Notes: generated by a model from the sequence alone, not told the origin. 64,000 nucleotides of DNA from Conexibacter arvalis (GCF_014199525.1 NZ_JACHNU010000001.1:744001-808000); one strand, 5' to 3'; counted from the first letter of the stretch, positions 17,344 through 26,290 are shown. Made by a program: numbers and translations.

Positions 17344-17855
17344 CCCGCGCGTCTTCCGGCGGCGATGCCGCGCAGCACGTCGGCGCGGTCGCGCGCGCGC
17401 TCGGCTTGGAAGGCGATCGCCTGCTGCAGCCGCTGCACGAGCTCGCCCTGCGTGCCGCCGGTCGGGCCGGCGCCGCGCTCGGCGGCGCCGACGAGGAAGC
17501 CGAGCCGGAAGGCGGCGTCGCGGTCGCGGCCGACCTGCGCGGCGAGCTGGTCGGAGACGGCGACGAAGGTCAGCCCGAGCGTCTGCAGCTGGGCGTCACT
17601 CTCAGCGCGGTCGACGCACTCCGACAGGAGCGTCCCGTCGGCCAGCGCGGCGTGGTCCGGCGCGCCGTCGAGCGCCCGCATGACGTCGGCCCCGGTCGCC
17701 TGCATGCAGGCCGAGGGCGGCGGCGCCTCCGCGCCGCAGCCGACCGCGAACGGCAGCGCGACGACGGTCGCGAGCGCTGCCGTGCGCGCACCCGGGCGAA
17801 GCGAACGTCCCACTGGGCGCATCCTCTCAGGTCGAACCAGATGCATCACCTTCAT
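17340..17855 (-). CDS. Putative lipoprotein of unknown function
   Basis: A 171-residue protein with a positively charged N terminus, a hydrophobic core (TAALATVVALPFAVG) and a lipobox-like AVGC, predicting a lipid-anchored Cys near residue 40. The mature part is Ala-rich and probably helical, with a second Cys pair (ACMQ, SECVD). No family recognised. Its stop overlaps the start of the alpha/beta hydrolase, so the two are co-transcribed. The start is uncertain: ATG 17855 and internal ATGs are possible and none has a good SD. Confidence 0.6.
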   Translation of the reverse strand: MKVMHLVRPERMRPVGRSLRPGARTAALATVVALPFAVGCGAEAPPPSACMQATGADVMRALDGAPDHAALADGTLLSECVDRAESDAQLQTLGLTFVAVSDQLAAQVGRDRDAAFRLGFLVGAAERGAGPTGGTQGELVQRLQQAIAFQAERARDRADVLRGIAAGRRAG

Positions 17856-17921
17856 GCGCGGAGGTTGTGCAAAAGCTGCGAAACGCTACGCAGTCGCTGC
17901 GAAACGGTGAGAAATGCATCC

Positions 17922-18179
17922 ATGCCTTTGCAGATGCATGGGATGAACTCGCGTCCACTGGGTCTTTCGACCTCGCAGGCAGCGCGCGAGCTCGGTGTCT
18001 CGCTCGGCACGGTGCGTCGTTGGTCGGACATGGGGTATCTCCAGTCCTACCGCACGCCCGGCGGGCAGCGACGCTTCAGCGTCGAGCACATCGAGCAGTT
18101 CGTGCGCTCGCTGCAACAGGGCGGCATGGCCGCGCGCGACGAGCGCGACCAGTCCGTCCAGCAGCGCGCCGCGGGGTAG
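17922..18179 (+). CDS. BldC-like / excisionase-type MerR-fold DNA-binding protein
   Basis: An 85-residue single winged-HTH protein: LSTSQAARELGVSLGTVRRWSDMGYL (residues 15-40) followed by the wing YRTPGGQRRFSVEHIEQFV. The pattern matches BldC and excisionase-type MerR-like domains, which lack an effector domain. It is followed by a short charged tail. Several in-frame ATGs (17922, 17934, 17943) compete; I chose the first. The upstream region has TTGTGCAA at 17865-17872, an element also found before the two CarH-like genes. A developmental or signalling role is inferred from the cluster. Confidence 0.78.
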   Translation: MPLQMHGMNSRPLGLSTSQAARELGVSLGTVRRWSDMGYLQSYRTPGGQRRFSVEHIEQFVRSLQQGGMAARDERDQSVQQRAAG

Positions 18180-18291
18180 GCAGGACCAGCAGGCAGGGAG
18201 TCTCACCACAGCCATCGACGCGCCGCTTCGGGAGAGGGCGCCGCGTCCCCATATCGCGCGCGAGGTCGCACCGCGCAGGTCGCAGAACACG

Positions 18292-18313
18292 ACGCGCCCC
18301 GTGGGCGCGCGTC
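18292..18313. terminator. Putative terminator between BldC-like and HD-GYP genes
   Basis: ACGCGCCCC, then GT, then GGGCGCGCGT forms an imperfect GC hairpin with a small bulge in the 189-bp gap between two convergent genes. Nothing else stands out in the gap. Confidence 0.35.
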
Positions 18314-18368
18314 CTCGTTCCAGATTCGCCGCGGCTCGGTTGCCGCCGCTTCGACGATCCGCCGCCGC

Positions 18369-19712
18369 TCAGTTCGCGGCCGCCTCGCCGATCCGCCGGC
18401 CGAGGTCGAGCTCGCGCCCGAAGTCGGCCGCGTCGGCGTGCCGGTAGGTGATGTCGCTGCCGGCGAGCAGCTCGGCGAGGATCTCGACGTAGCGGCCGTC
18501 GAGCTGGGTGCCGCTGACGCGCCGCAGCTCGGTCAGCGCCTCGAACGAGCTGACCGGCGTGCGGTACGTGTCGTGCGCCGTCAGCGTGTCGTAGACCTCC
18601 GCGACGGCGATGATCTTCGCCGCCTCCGGGATCTCGTCGGCCTTCAGGCCGAACGGGTAGCCGCGGCCGTCGATCCGCTCGTGGTGGGCGCGCACGATCT
18701 CGGCGACCGGGCCGTAGAGGCCGAGGTCGCGCAGCATGTCGGCGCCGAGCTCGGGGTGGCGGCGGATCGCGGTCCAGTCCTCCTCGTTGAGGACCCGCCC
18801 GCGCTCGGCGACCCGGTCCGACAGCGCGAAGTGGCCGATGTCGTGGAGCAGGCCGGCGGTGTGGACCAGCTCGCACTCCTGCGGTCCCATCCCCGCCGCT
18901 CTGGCGATGTCGCGCGAGAAGGCGGCGACCGCCGCGGCGTGGCGGGCGGCGCGCGGGTCGCGCACGTCGAGCGTGCGCAGCAGGCCGGAGAGGACGCCCC
19001 ATGACAGCGAGGCGTACTGCCGGCTGCGGTGGCGGGCGGTCGCGACGAGGTTGGCCATGTAGGCGAAGGCGATCAGCGTGAAGGCGGCGAAGGCGGTGCC
19101 GCCGATCCCCAGCTCGAGGCAGAGGCCGGTCGCCGCGAGCGCGAGCGGCACGTTGATCGCCAGCGACAGCAGCAGCATCTTCGAGGCGCCCGCGACCGTC
19201 TCGGCGAACGGGTCGCGGTCGAGCAGCGTCGCCAGCCGCGCGACGATCAGCAGGTTCAGCACCAGCATCAGCACCGCGGCGAGCGCGAGGGCGAGGTAGA
19301 AGCCGGCCGAGCCCTCGCCGGCCGGCTTGACGGCCTCGAAGACCGTGCCGGCGATCAGCGCGGGGGCGCCGCTGCCGAAGAGGTTGATCGCGACCCGTTC
19401 GAGCGGGTAGCGCTCGACGATCCAGACGATCAGCTCGGCGACGGCGACGAGGGCGAAGGCCCACGCCGGTCCGAAGAAGGCGATCACGACGACCGCGGCG
19501 AGCGCCGAGCCGGAGATGGTGACGCGCTGCGCGTCGGTGCGGGCGTCGAACAGGTTCGCGCCGACCGCACCGAGCGCAAGCACACCGAAGAGCCAGTCCA
19601 ACCGCTGCACGTCGGCGACGGCGAACGCCCACACCAGGCACGCGAACGTGCCGGCGATTGCGATCGCCTTGACGAGACTGGCCCGGTCCGGCCACACGCG
19701 CGTGACACGCAT
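18369..19712 (-). CDS. Membrane HD-GYP domain protein (putative cyclic-di-GMP phosphodiesterase)
   Basis: A 447-residue protein. The N-terminal half has about eight hydrophobic segments (MASE-like sensor region). The C-terminal half is an HD-GYP domain with HTAGLLHDIGHF (about residues 275-286), HHERIDGRGYPFGLKADEIP (about 335-354) and IIAVAEVYDTLTA. HD-GYP proteins hydrolyse cyclic di-GMP; all metal ligands seem present. Start: ATG 19712 has TACCGT 6 nt upstream and no SD; an upstream in-frame ATG at 19742 is less supported. It is divergent from a CarH-like regulator. Confidence 0.88.
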   Translation of the reverse strand: MRVTRVWPDRASLVKAIAIAGTFACLVWAFAVADVQRLDWLFGVLALGAVGANLFDARTDAQRVTISGSALAAVVVIAFFGPAWAFALVAVAELIVWIVERYPLERVAINLFGSGAPALIAGTVFEAVKPAGEGSAGFYLALALAAVLMLVLNLLIVARLATLLDRDPFAETVAGASKMLLLSLAINVPLALAATGLCLELGIGGTAFAAFTLIAFAYMANLVATARHRSRQYASLSWGVLSGLLRTLDVRDPRAARHAAAVAAFSRDIARAAGMGPQECELVHTAGLLHDIGHFALSDRVAERGRVLNEEDWTAIRRHPELGADMLRDLGLYGPVAEIVRAHHERIDGRGYPFGLKADEIPEAAKIIAVAEVYDTLTAHDTYRTPVSSFEALTELRRVSGTQLDGRYVEILAELLAGSDITYRHADAADFGRELDLGRRIGEAAAN

Positions 19713-19912
19713 GCCCGGACGGTAACGGTCCTCGCGGACCATTACGAACTGCTGAAGGTGACTACTTCGTCCGCCAGAACACCGCGACCCTCCTTCACGT
19801 TTCGGCGCTTCCTCAGGGCCCCGATGCGCCCCCAAGGTGGCGCCGGCCCGCTGCGTTGCCCAAAGGACGATAGCCCAGCGATGGAGCTTTTGCAGCATTT
19901 GGGCGCCAAAAC

Positions 19913-19920
19913 TTGTGCAA
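19913..19920. promoter_or_regulatory. TTGTGCAA element upstream of the first CarH-like regulator
   Basis: TTGTGCAA lies 60 nt before the ATG. The same octamer is 57 nt before the BldC-like gene (17865-17872), and TTCGTGCA is 63 nt before the second CarH-like gene (21441-21448). The shared position suggests a common regulator site; CarH/LitR proteins are known to bind TGTACA-like repeats. The regulator here is inferred. Confidence 0.35.
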
Positions 19921-19972
19921 TGTTGCGCGGAGCGTGCGTGAGAGGTCAGCTGACGCCCGACCTTTGTTCGTA

Positions 19973-20860
19973 ATGCGCTACCTGAAGACGAGCGAGGCGG
20001 CTGCGTTGCTGAACGTCAGCCCCAACACCCTGCGCGCCTGGGAACGCCGCTTCGGGTTCCCGCGGCCGCAGCGCTCGCCGGGGCGCCACCGCCTGTACAC
20101 GCACGGGGAGATCGCGGCGCTGCGCGACGCGCTGCTCGACGGCCTCTCGATCTCCTCAGCCGTTTCACGCGCGCGTGAGGGGCTCGGCGCCGACACGAAC
20201 GCGCTCGTGGGTGCGCTCAACGCCTTCGACGCCGGCCGCGCCGACGCCGCGCTGGAGGGCGCGCTCGCGCTGCGCTCGCTCGACCGCGCCGTTCAGGAGG
20301 TGCTGCTGACGGCGCTCGACGAGGTCGCCCGCCGCCATGGGACCGACTCGGTCCAGTGGGCGTTCGCGGCCCGCTGGGGCAACAGCTGGCTGCGGCGGGC
20401 GCAGCGGCTCGTCACGCCTTCGGTGCGCGCGATCACGGTCGTGCTCGGCGACGCCTCGCGCGACGACCTCGACATCGACGCCGCCTACATCCGCGCGCTG
20501 GAGCTGCTGCTCGCACGCTCCGGCGCCTCGGTGCTCGGCCTGTCGGTGCGCGGCGTCTCGAACATGTCCGAGGCGCTCGCCGCCCATCGCCCCGACGCCG
20601 TCGTGATCGCCGGCGGCGCGCTCGCCGACGACGCCGTCGCCCGCTGGGCGTACGCGGTGCGCCTGGCGACGGGGGCGCTGCCGGTCGCCGTCTACCGGCG
20701 CGGCTCGCAGCGCCAGCGCGTCAGGACGACCGGCGCAGGACTGCTGCCGAGCACGCCGGGCGAGGCGGCCCGGCACCTGATGGAGCTGGCGAGCCACTCC
20801 GTCTCGAACCCGACCACCAGTCGCACGACCCCGCCGCGCCTGCTGGCGGACGGGGCATGA
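19973..20860 (+). CDS. MerR-family regulator with CarH-like C-terminal domain lacking the B12 motif
   Basis: A 295-residue regulator. The N-terminal MerR HTH is LKTSEAAALLNVSPNTLRAWERRFGFPRPQRS with wing GRHRLYTHGEIAALRDAL (residues 3-52). A four-helix region follows (SLDRAVQEVLLTALDEVARRHG), then a Rossmann-like domain (ITVVLGDASRDDLDI, VVIAGGALADDAVARWAYA). The layout is that of CarH/LitR light-sensing repressors, but the cobalamin-ligating D-x-H-x-x-G motif is absent (LGDASRDD instead). It probably senses something else or acts by protein contacts. ATG 19973 is chosen because homologues start at the HTH. Confidence 0.8.
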   Translation: MRYLKTSEAAALLNVSPNTLRAWERRFGFPRPQRSPGRHRLYTHGEIAALRDALLDGLSISSAVSRAREGLGADTNALVGALNAFDAGRADAALEGALALRSLDRAVQEVLLTALDEVARRHGTDSVQWAFAARWGNSWLRRAQRLVTPSVRAITVVLGDASRDDLDIDAAYIRALELLLARSGASVLGLSVRGVSNMSEALAAHRPDAVVIAGGALADDAVARWAYAVRLATGALPVAVYRRGSQRQRVRTTGAGLLPSTPGEAARHLMELASHSVSNPTTSRTTPPRLLADGA

Positions 20861-20891
20861 GGCAGGAACGCATGGCACGGAGGCCCAAGCG

Positions 20892-21392
20892 ATGAGCTCC
20901 CCAGATCGCCGCGCGATGTTGCGCCTCGTCCCGTCGACCGCCGAGGACCACTGCCCGTCGCAGTGGTTCTGCGGCCACTGCGGCGCGCCGCCGCCCAACA
21001 ACGAGACGCCGGCGCCGCCGGCTCGCGTCTGCGGCGAGTGCGGCCTCGGGCTGCTGCTGGAGGCGCGCGCGGACGCCGTCCCGCGGCCGAGCGACCCGTT
21101 CCTGATCGTCGACGGCTCGCTGTCGGTGTGCGCGCTGTCGGCCGAGGCCGAGCGACTGCTCGCGGTCGCCGAGACCGACGTCATCAACCGCCCCGTCACC
21201 GAGCTGGTGACGCCGGCCGACGCCGAGGCCGCCGGCCCCGAGTCGCTCGCGGCGGCGATCATGTGGGCCGCCCGCGGCGAGGACGAGCCGCGTCGCGTGA
21301 TGGTGCGGCCGGCGAACGTCTTCGGCGTGCGGATGCCGCTGCGGGTCGGCGCCTGCGGGCCGCCGCGCGCCGCCCTGCTCGTGCTCGAGTAG
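20892..21392 (+). CDS. Zinc-ribbon plus PAS-like domain protein
   Basis: A 166-residue protein. A two-CXXC zinc ribbon (CGHCG at about 29-33 and CGECG at about 51-55) is followed by a PAS-like segment: PFLIVDGSLSVCALSAEAERLLAVAETDVINRPVTELV, then GVRMPLRVG. It has no kinase or HTH domain. It has a clear SD (GGAGG upstream of ATG 20892) and sits between two paralogous CarH-like regulators, so it may be a sensor or adaptor for them. That role is inference. Confidence 0.65.
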   Translation: MSSPDRRAMLRLVPSTAEDHCPSQWFCGHCGAPPPNNETPAPPARVCGECGLGLLLEARADAVPRPSDPFLIVDGSLSVCALSAEAERLLAVAETDVINRPVTELVTPADAEAAGPESLAAAIMWAARGEDEPRRVMVRPANVFGVRMPLRVGACGPPRAALLVLE

Positions 21393-21503
21393 CGGTCGCC
21401 GCCGCGCGCCGGTCAGCGGGCTGCCCCGCTTCGCAGCGGATTCGTGCAGGTTTCGTTGCGGATCTTGCCGGAAGTCGCGCATTCGGGGATAACGCTCTCC
21501 GCG

Positions 21504-22394
21504 ATGAGCGGAATCCGGACGAATGCCGCGGCGGTGATGCTGGGCGTCAGCCCGAACACGCTGCGCAGCTGGGAGCGGCGCTTCGGCTACCCCTCCCCGG
21601 CGCGCACCAGCGGCGGCCACCGCCAGTACGAGCTGCACGAGATCGAGGCGCTCAAGCAGGCGTTCGAGGAGACCCACAACGTCTCGTCCGCGATCGCGCT
21701 CGCCAGACAGCGCGGCGCCGGTCCGCCGTCGTCGAGCCGCCTCGGCCAGGCGCTCGCGCGCTTCGAGGAGGAGAAGGCGGCGCTGCTGCTGGAGGAGAGC
21801 CTCGCGCTGCGCTCGCTCGAGCGCACGATCGAGGAGGTGCTGCTGCCGGCCGTCGCCGAGCGCGCCGCCGACGCGGTCGGCGCCGCCGAGCACGAGTTCG
21901 CCTGGCGCTTCGCGACCGGCTGGATCTCCGCGCTGCGGCGCGTCGCGCCGCCGGCGACGCGCCCCGAGTCGGTCCTGATCTTCGACTCCTCCGTCCCCTG
22001 CGACGCGGAGGCGCTGCAGGTCCAGGCGCTCGAGCTGATGCTGCGCCGCGTCGGGATGCGCACGCTCGTGCTGACCGCCGGCGTCGACCCCGCCCGGCTC
22101 GGCCGCGCGCTGCGCGCCCTGCGGCCCGGCGCGCTCGTGCTCGGCGGCCGCCGCGCCTCGCTCGACGCGATCGGCAGACTGGTCTACGCCGTCCGCGCGA
22201 CGGCGCCCGAGATCGCCGTCTACGACTTCGGCGGCGCGCTGCCCGACACCGGCGCGAGCACCGTCGCGCGGCTCGGCGCCGCGCCGATCGCCGCCTGCGA
22301 CACGCTGCTTGAGCGGCTCACCGCCCCGGCCCCCGCGCCCACCGCGGAGCCGGGCGGGCACGAGCCCGAGCCACGCCGCCTGCTGAGCATCTGA
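21504..22394 (+). CDS. Second MerR-family CarH-like regulator lacking the B12 motif
   Basis: A 296-residue paralogue of the gene at 19973. The HTH is TNAAAVMLGVSPNTLRSWERRFGYPSPART with wing GGHRQYELHEIEALKQAF. The helical region retains AEHEFAWRFATGW, close to the E-H of the CarH W-x9-EH motif, which the first paralogue has lost. The Rossmann-like domain begins VLIFDSSVPCDAEALQVQALELM and again lacks D-x-H-x-x-G. ATG 21504 is chosen at the HTH; the frame extends to 21444 with no support. TTCGTGCA lies 63 nt upstream. Confidence 0.8.
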   Translation: MSGIRTNAAAVMLGVSPNTLRSWERRFGYPSPARTSGGHRQYELHEIEALKQAFEETHNVSSAIALARQRGAGPPSSSRLGQALARFEEEKAALLLEESLALRSLERTIEEVLLPAVAERAADAVGAAEHEFAWRFATGWISALRRVAPPATRPESVLIFDSSVPCDAEALQVQALELMLRRVGMRTLVLTAGVDPARLGRALRALRPGALVLGGRRASLDAIGRLVYAVRATAPEIAVYDFGGALPDTGASTVARLGAAPIAACDTLLERLTAPAPAPTAEPGGHEPEPRRLLSI

Positions 22395-22463
22395 GCGGCG
22401 CAGGAAGCGCGCCGCTCCGCCGCGCCGCGCCGCGCCGCTTCCTCCTCCTACAATCAGCGCTCG

Positions 22464-25400
22464 ATGTCAGCGCCCCATTCTCCCGTCGATCCGCAGCAGT
22501 CGTTCCCGAAGCTCGAGGAGCAGGTCCTCGCGCGCTGGAAGGAGGAGCGGATCTTCGAGCGGACGGTCGAGCGCCGCGCCGGCGCGAGACGGTGGGTCTT
22601 CTACGAGGGCCCGCCGACCGCCAACGGCAGACCGGGCGTCCACCACGTCCTCGCGCGCGTCTTCAAGGACATCTTCCCGCGCTACCGCACGATGACCGGC
22701 CACCAGGTCGAGCGCAAGGGCGGCTGGGACACGCACGGGCTGCCGGTCGAGCTGGCGGTCGAGGCCGAGCTCGGCTTCGACAAGAAGGAGGACATCGAGG
22801 AGTACGGCATCGCGAGGTTCAACGCGAAGTGCCGCGAGTCGGTCTTCCGTTACCTGGAGGACTGGTCGCGCCTGACCGAGCGGATCGGCTACTGGGTCGA
22901 CCTCGACGACGCCTACCGCACGCTCGACGACTCCTACATCGAGTCGGTCTGGTGGGCGCTCAAGACGATCTTCGACAAGGGGCTGCTGTACGAGTCCTAC
23001 AAGGTCGTGCCGCACTGCCCGCGCGACCAGGTCACGCTCTCCTCGCACGAGCTCGGCCAGCCGGGCGCCTACCGGGACGTGATCGACCCCTCGGTCTACG
23101 TGCGCCTCCCCGTGCGCGCCGCCGCCGGCCCGCTGCGCGACGGCGACGAGCTGCTGATCTGGACCACCACGCCGTGGACGCTGCCGACCAACGCGGCCGT
23201 CGCGGTCGATCCCGAGCTGACCTACGTCCGCGCCCGCGGCGGCGACAAGCCGCACGAGAGCGGCAGCGAGACGGCGGTCGTCGTGCTCGCGGAGGCGCTG
23301 GTCGAGCGGGTGCTCGGCGAGGGCGCCGAGATCCTCGACCGCTTCCCGGGTCGCGAGCTGGAGGGGATCGGCTACCAGCCGCCGTTCGACTTCATCCCCG
23401 GCTCCGCGTACGGCGAGCGCGGCCACACCGTCCTGCTCGGCGACTTCGTCACCGCCGACGACGGCACCGGCATCGTCCACACCGCGATCGCGTTCGGCGA
23501 GGACGACTTCCGCCTCGGCGAGGAGTACGGGCTGACGGTCGTCAACCCGGTCAAGCCGAACGGCACCTACGACGAGCGGATCGGCGACTACGCCGGGCGG
23601 TTCGTGAAGGAGGCCGACCGCGACCTCGTCGACGACCTCCGCGGCCGCGGCAGGCTGCTGCGCGCCGAGGACTACGAGCACGCCTATCCGCACTGCTGGC
23701 GCTGCGGCACGCCGCTGCTCTACTACGCGAAGCCGTCGTGGTACATCCGCACCTCCGAGATCCGCGACAGGCTGCTCGCCTCCAACGAGTCGGTCACCTG
23801 GTACCCGCCGCACGTCAAGCACGGCCGCTTCGGCAACTGGCTGGAGGGCAACGTCGACTGGGCGCTGTCGCGCGAGCGCTACTGGGGCACGCCGCTGCCG
23901 ATCTGGCGCTGCGTCCACGGCCACGTCCACGCGATCGGCTCCTTCGCCGACCTCGAGGCGCGCTCCGGGCAGAAGCTCGACGACGCCCACCGCCCGTTCG
24001 TCGACGAGGTCACCTTCCCCTGCGAGCAGTGCGGCGAGACCGCCCGGCGCGTGCCGGAGGTGATCGACGTCTGGTTCGACTCGGGCTCGATGCCGTTCGC
24101 GCAGTGGCACGCGCCGCACGAGCACGAGGAGCGCTTCAGAGCGCGCTTCCCGGCCGACTACGTCTGTGAGGCGCTCGACCAGACGCGCGGCTGGTTCTAC
24201 TCGCTGCTGGCGATCTCGACGCTGCTGTTCGACCAGTCGTCGTTCAAGAACGTCGTCTGCCTCGGCCTGATCCTCGACGCCGACGGCCAGAAGATGTCGA
24301 AGTCGAGAGGCAACGTCGTCGTCCCCGACGAGGTGCTCGACAGATTCGGCGCCGACGCGCTGCGCTGGTACTTCTTCACCTCCAAGCAGCCGTGGGACGG
24401 CTACCGCTTCTCGCTGGAGACGATCTCCGAGATGGTGCGGCAGTTCCTGCTGCAGCTGTGGAACACGTACGGCTTCTACGTGATGTACGCGAACGCCAAC
24501 GGCGTCGCGCCGCCGCCGGCGCCCGACCCGGCGGCGCTGGAGAGCGACCTCGACCGCTGGGTGCTGTCACGCCTGTCGGCGACCGTCGAGACCGTCCGCG
24601 AGCGGATGGACGACTACGACGCGACGACCGCCGGCCGCGCGATCCAGGCGTTCGTCGACGACCTCTCCAACTGGTACGTGCGCCGCTCGCGCCGCCGCTT
24701 CTGGGACGGCGACGCCGACGCCTTCGCGACGCTGCGCCACTGCCTCGTCTCGGTCGCGCAGATGCTGGCGCCGTTCACGCCGTTCCTCGTCGACGAGATC
24801 TACCGCAACCTCGATCCCGACGGCGAGGCGAGCGTCCACCTCTGCGACTTCCCGGTCGCGGCGCCGCGCGACGAGGAGCTGGAGTTCGCGATGGGCGTCG
24901 CGCGCGAGGCGGTCACGCTCGGGCTCGCCGCCCGCGGCCAGTCGAAGATCAAGCTGCGCCAGCCGCTGCGCGCCGCGGTCGTCGTCGCGACCGGCAGGGA
25001 GCGGGCGGCGATCGAGCGGCTCGCCGACGTCGTGCGCGACGAGCTGAACGTCAAGGAGCTGCGCTTCGCCGCCGCCGCCGACGAGCTCGGCCGCGTCGAG
25101 GTGAAGCCCAACTACCGCGCGCTCGGGCCGCGCTTCGGCAAGTCGATGCCGCTCGTCGCCGCGGCGGTCGCCGCGCTCGACCCGGCCGGCGTCGCGCGGG
25201 CGCTGCGCGAGGGCCGCACGGTCGGGATCGTGGTCGACGGCGCCGACCACGAGCTGGGCCCCGACGACCTCATCACCGCGATGCAGCCGCTGGAGGGCTA
25301 CCAGCTGGAGCGCGAGGGCTCGCACGCCGTCGCACTGGAGCTGACGCTCGACGAGGAGCTGCTGCGCGAGGGCAAGGCGCGCGAGATCGTCCACGCGATC

Positions 25401-25610
25401 CAGGCGGCGCGCAAGAGCGCCGGGCTCGACATATCCGACCGCATCGCGCTCGCGCTCGGCGGCGAGGCGACGCTGCTCGACGCCGCCCGCGCGCACGAGT
25501 CGTACATAGCGCGCGAGACGCTAGCGACGACCGTCAGCTACGACGGCGCCGACGCCGAGCCGGTCGCGATCGACGGCGCGTCGCTCAACATCGCCGTCGC
25601 GCGCGTCTGA
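22464..25610 (+). CDS. ileS: Isoleucyl-tRNA synthetase (long, type-2-like)
   Basis: A 1048-residue class I synthetase. Features are the HIGH-equivalent PPTANGRPGVHHV (about residues 49-61), the editing domain (IWTTTPWTLPTNAA, TADDGTGIVHTA with the editing Asp region), the zinc-type CWRCGTPLLYY, and GQKMSKSRGNVV (about residue 610). The C-terminal anticodon-binding and late beta domains are complete. Length and the PPTANGRPG form fit the eukaryote/archaea-like type 2 IleRS, often mupirocin-resistant; this subtype call is inference. TACAAT lies 9 nt before ATG 22464. There is no T-box leader: only 69 bp separate it from the previous gene. Confidence 0.97.
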   Translation: MSAPHSPVDPQQSFPKLEEQVLARWKEERIFERTVERRAGARRWVFYEGPPTANGRPGVHHVLARVFKDIFPRYRTMTGHQVERKGGWDTHGLPVELAVEAELGFDKKEDIEEYGIARFNAKCRESVFRYLEDWSRLTERIGYWVDLDDAYRTLDDSYIESVWWALKTIFDKGLLYESYKVVPHCPRDQVTLSSHELGQPGAYRDVIDPSVYVRLPVRAAAGPLRDGDELLIWTTTPWTLPTNAAVAVDPELTYVRARGGDKPHESGSETAVVVLAEALVERVLGEGAEILDRFPGRELEGIGYQPPFDFIPGSAYGERGHTVLLGDFVTADDGTGIVHTAIAFGEDDFRLGEEYGLTVVNPVKPNGTYDERIGDYAGRFVKEADRDLVDDLRGRGRLLRAEDYEHAYPHCWRCGTPLLYYAKPSWYIRTSEIRDRLLASNESVTWYPPHVKHGRFGNWLEGNVDWALSRERYWGTPLPIWRCVHGHVHAIGSFADLEARSGQKLDDAHRPFVDEVTFPCEQCGETARRVPEVIDVWFDSGSMPFAQWHAPHEHEERFRARFPADYVCEALDQTRGWFYSLLAISTLLFDQSSFKNVVCLGLILDADGQKMSKSRGNVVVPDEVLDRFGADALRWYFFTSKQPWDGYRFSLETISEMVRQFLLQLWNTYGFYVMYANANGVAPPPAPDPAALESDLDRWVLSRLSATVETVRERMDDYDATTAGRAIQAFVDDLSNWYVRRSRRRFWDGDADAFATLRHCLVSVAQMLAPFTPFLVDEIYRNLDPDGEASVHLCDFPVAAPRDEELEFAMGVAREAVTLGLAARGQSKIKLRQPLRAAVVVATGRERAAIERLADVVRDELNVKELRFAAAADELGRVEVKPNYRALGPRFGKSMPLVAAAVAALDPAGVARALREGRTVGIVVDGADHELGPDDLITAMQPLEGYQLEREGSHAVALELTLDEELLREGKAREIVHAIQAARKSAGLDISDRIALALGGEATLLDAARAHESYIARETLATTVSYDGADAEPVAIDGASLNIAVARV

Positions 25611-25701
25611 GCGGACGGCGCCGTCGCCGGGCGCGGGGCGCGCCGGGCGCCCGCGTCTGAGCGGACGGCGCCGCCCCAGGGTGCGGGGCGCTGGGCGCCC
25701 G
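25602..25701. repeat. 50-bp tandem repeat including the last codons and stop of ileS
   Basis: CGCGTCTGAGCGGACGGCGCCG begins at 25602 and again at 25652, so the period is 50 bp. The first copy contains the ileS stop (TGA, 25608-25610). Both units go on into a GGCGC-rich hairpin (GGGCGC ... GCGCCC). The second unit has diverged more, so this is older than the 55-bp repeat near fumC. The result is a doubled terminator between ileS and the convergent clpP gene. Confidence 0.75.
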
Positions 25702-25705
25702 CGCC

Positions 25706-26290
25706 TCACCGCGTCGCGTAGACCCTGTCGATCAGCCCGTAGTCGACCGCCTGCTCGGGCGTGAAGTAGCGGTCGCGCTCCATGTCCGCGTGGATCTGCT
25801 CGATCGGCTGGCCGGTGTGGTGGGCGTACAGCTCCTCTATCCGCCGGCGCGAGGCGAGCGTCTCCTCGGCGTGGATCGCGATGTCGGTCGCCTGGCCCTG
25901 GAAGCCGCCCGAGGGCTGGTGGTTGAGGATGCGGCTGTTGGGCAGCGCCATCCGCTTTCCTCTCGTCCCGCCCATCAGCAGGAAGGAGCCCATCGACATC
26001 GCGATCCCGACGCAGATCGTCGCGACGTCGGGGCCGATCAGCTGCATCGTGTCGTAGATCGCGAAGCCGGCCGAGACCGACCCGCCGGGCGAGTTGATGT
26101 AGAGGTGGATGTCCTTGTCGGGGTCGACCGACTCGAGGTGGAGCAGCTGGGCGACGATCAGGTTGGCGATGTCGTCGTCGACCTGCTGGCCGAGGAAGAT
26201 CACGCGCTCGTTGAGCAGGCGCGAGTAGATGTCGAACGAGCGCTCGCCGCGCGGGCTCTGCTCGATCACCATCGGGACGAGGGGTGACAT
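25706..26290 (-). CDS. clpP: ATP-dependent Clp protease proteolytic subunit
   Basis: A 194-residue serine peptidase forming the Clp barrel. It shows [20 protein letters not shown], the catalytic Ser region [14 protein letters not shown] (about residues 92-105), the catalytic His in [18 protein letters not shown], and [16 protein letters not shown] at the end. Start: ATG 26290 has AAGGAG 9 nt upstream; the frame up to 26317 adds an unlikely 9 residues. It is divergent from the SRPBCC/ArsR pair, whose operators lie in its promoter region. Confidence 0.95.
   Translation of the reverse strand: MSPLVPMVIEQSPRGERSFDIYSRLLNERVIFLGQQVDDDIANLIVAQLLHLESVDPDKDIHLYINSPGGSVSAGFAIYDTMQLIGPDVATICVGIAMSMGSFLLMGGTRGKRMALPNSRILNHQPSGGFQGQATDIAIHAEETLASRRRIEELYAHHTGQPIEQIHADMERDRYFTPEQAVDYGLIDRVYATR

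Noticed and set aside
22395-22463. T-box leader before ileS
   Set aside because: Only 69 bp are available and no T-box sequence or specifier loop can fit; the gap holds just a GGAAGCG/CGCTTCC hairpin.
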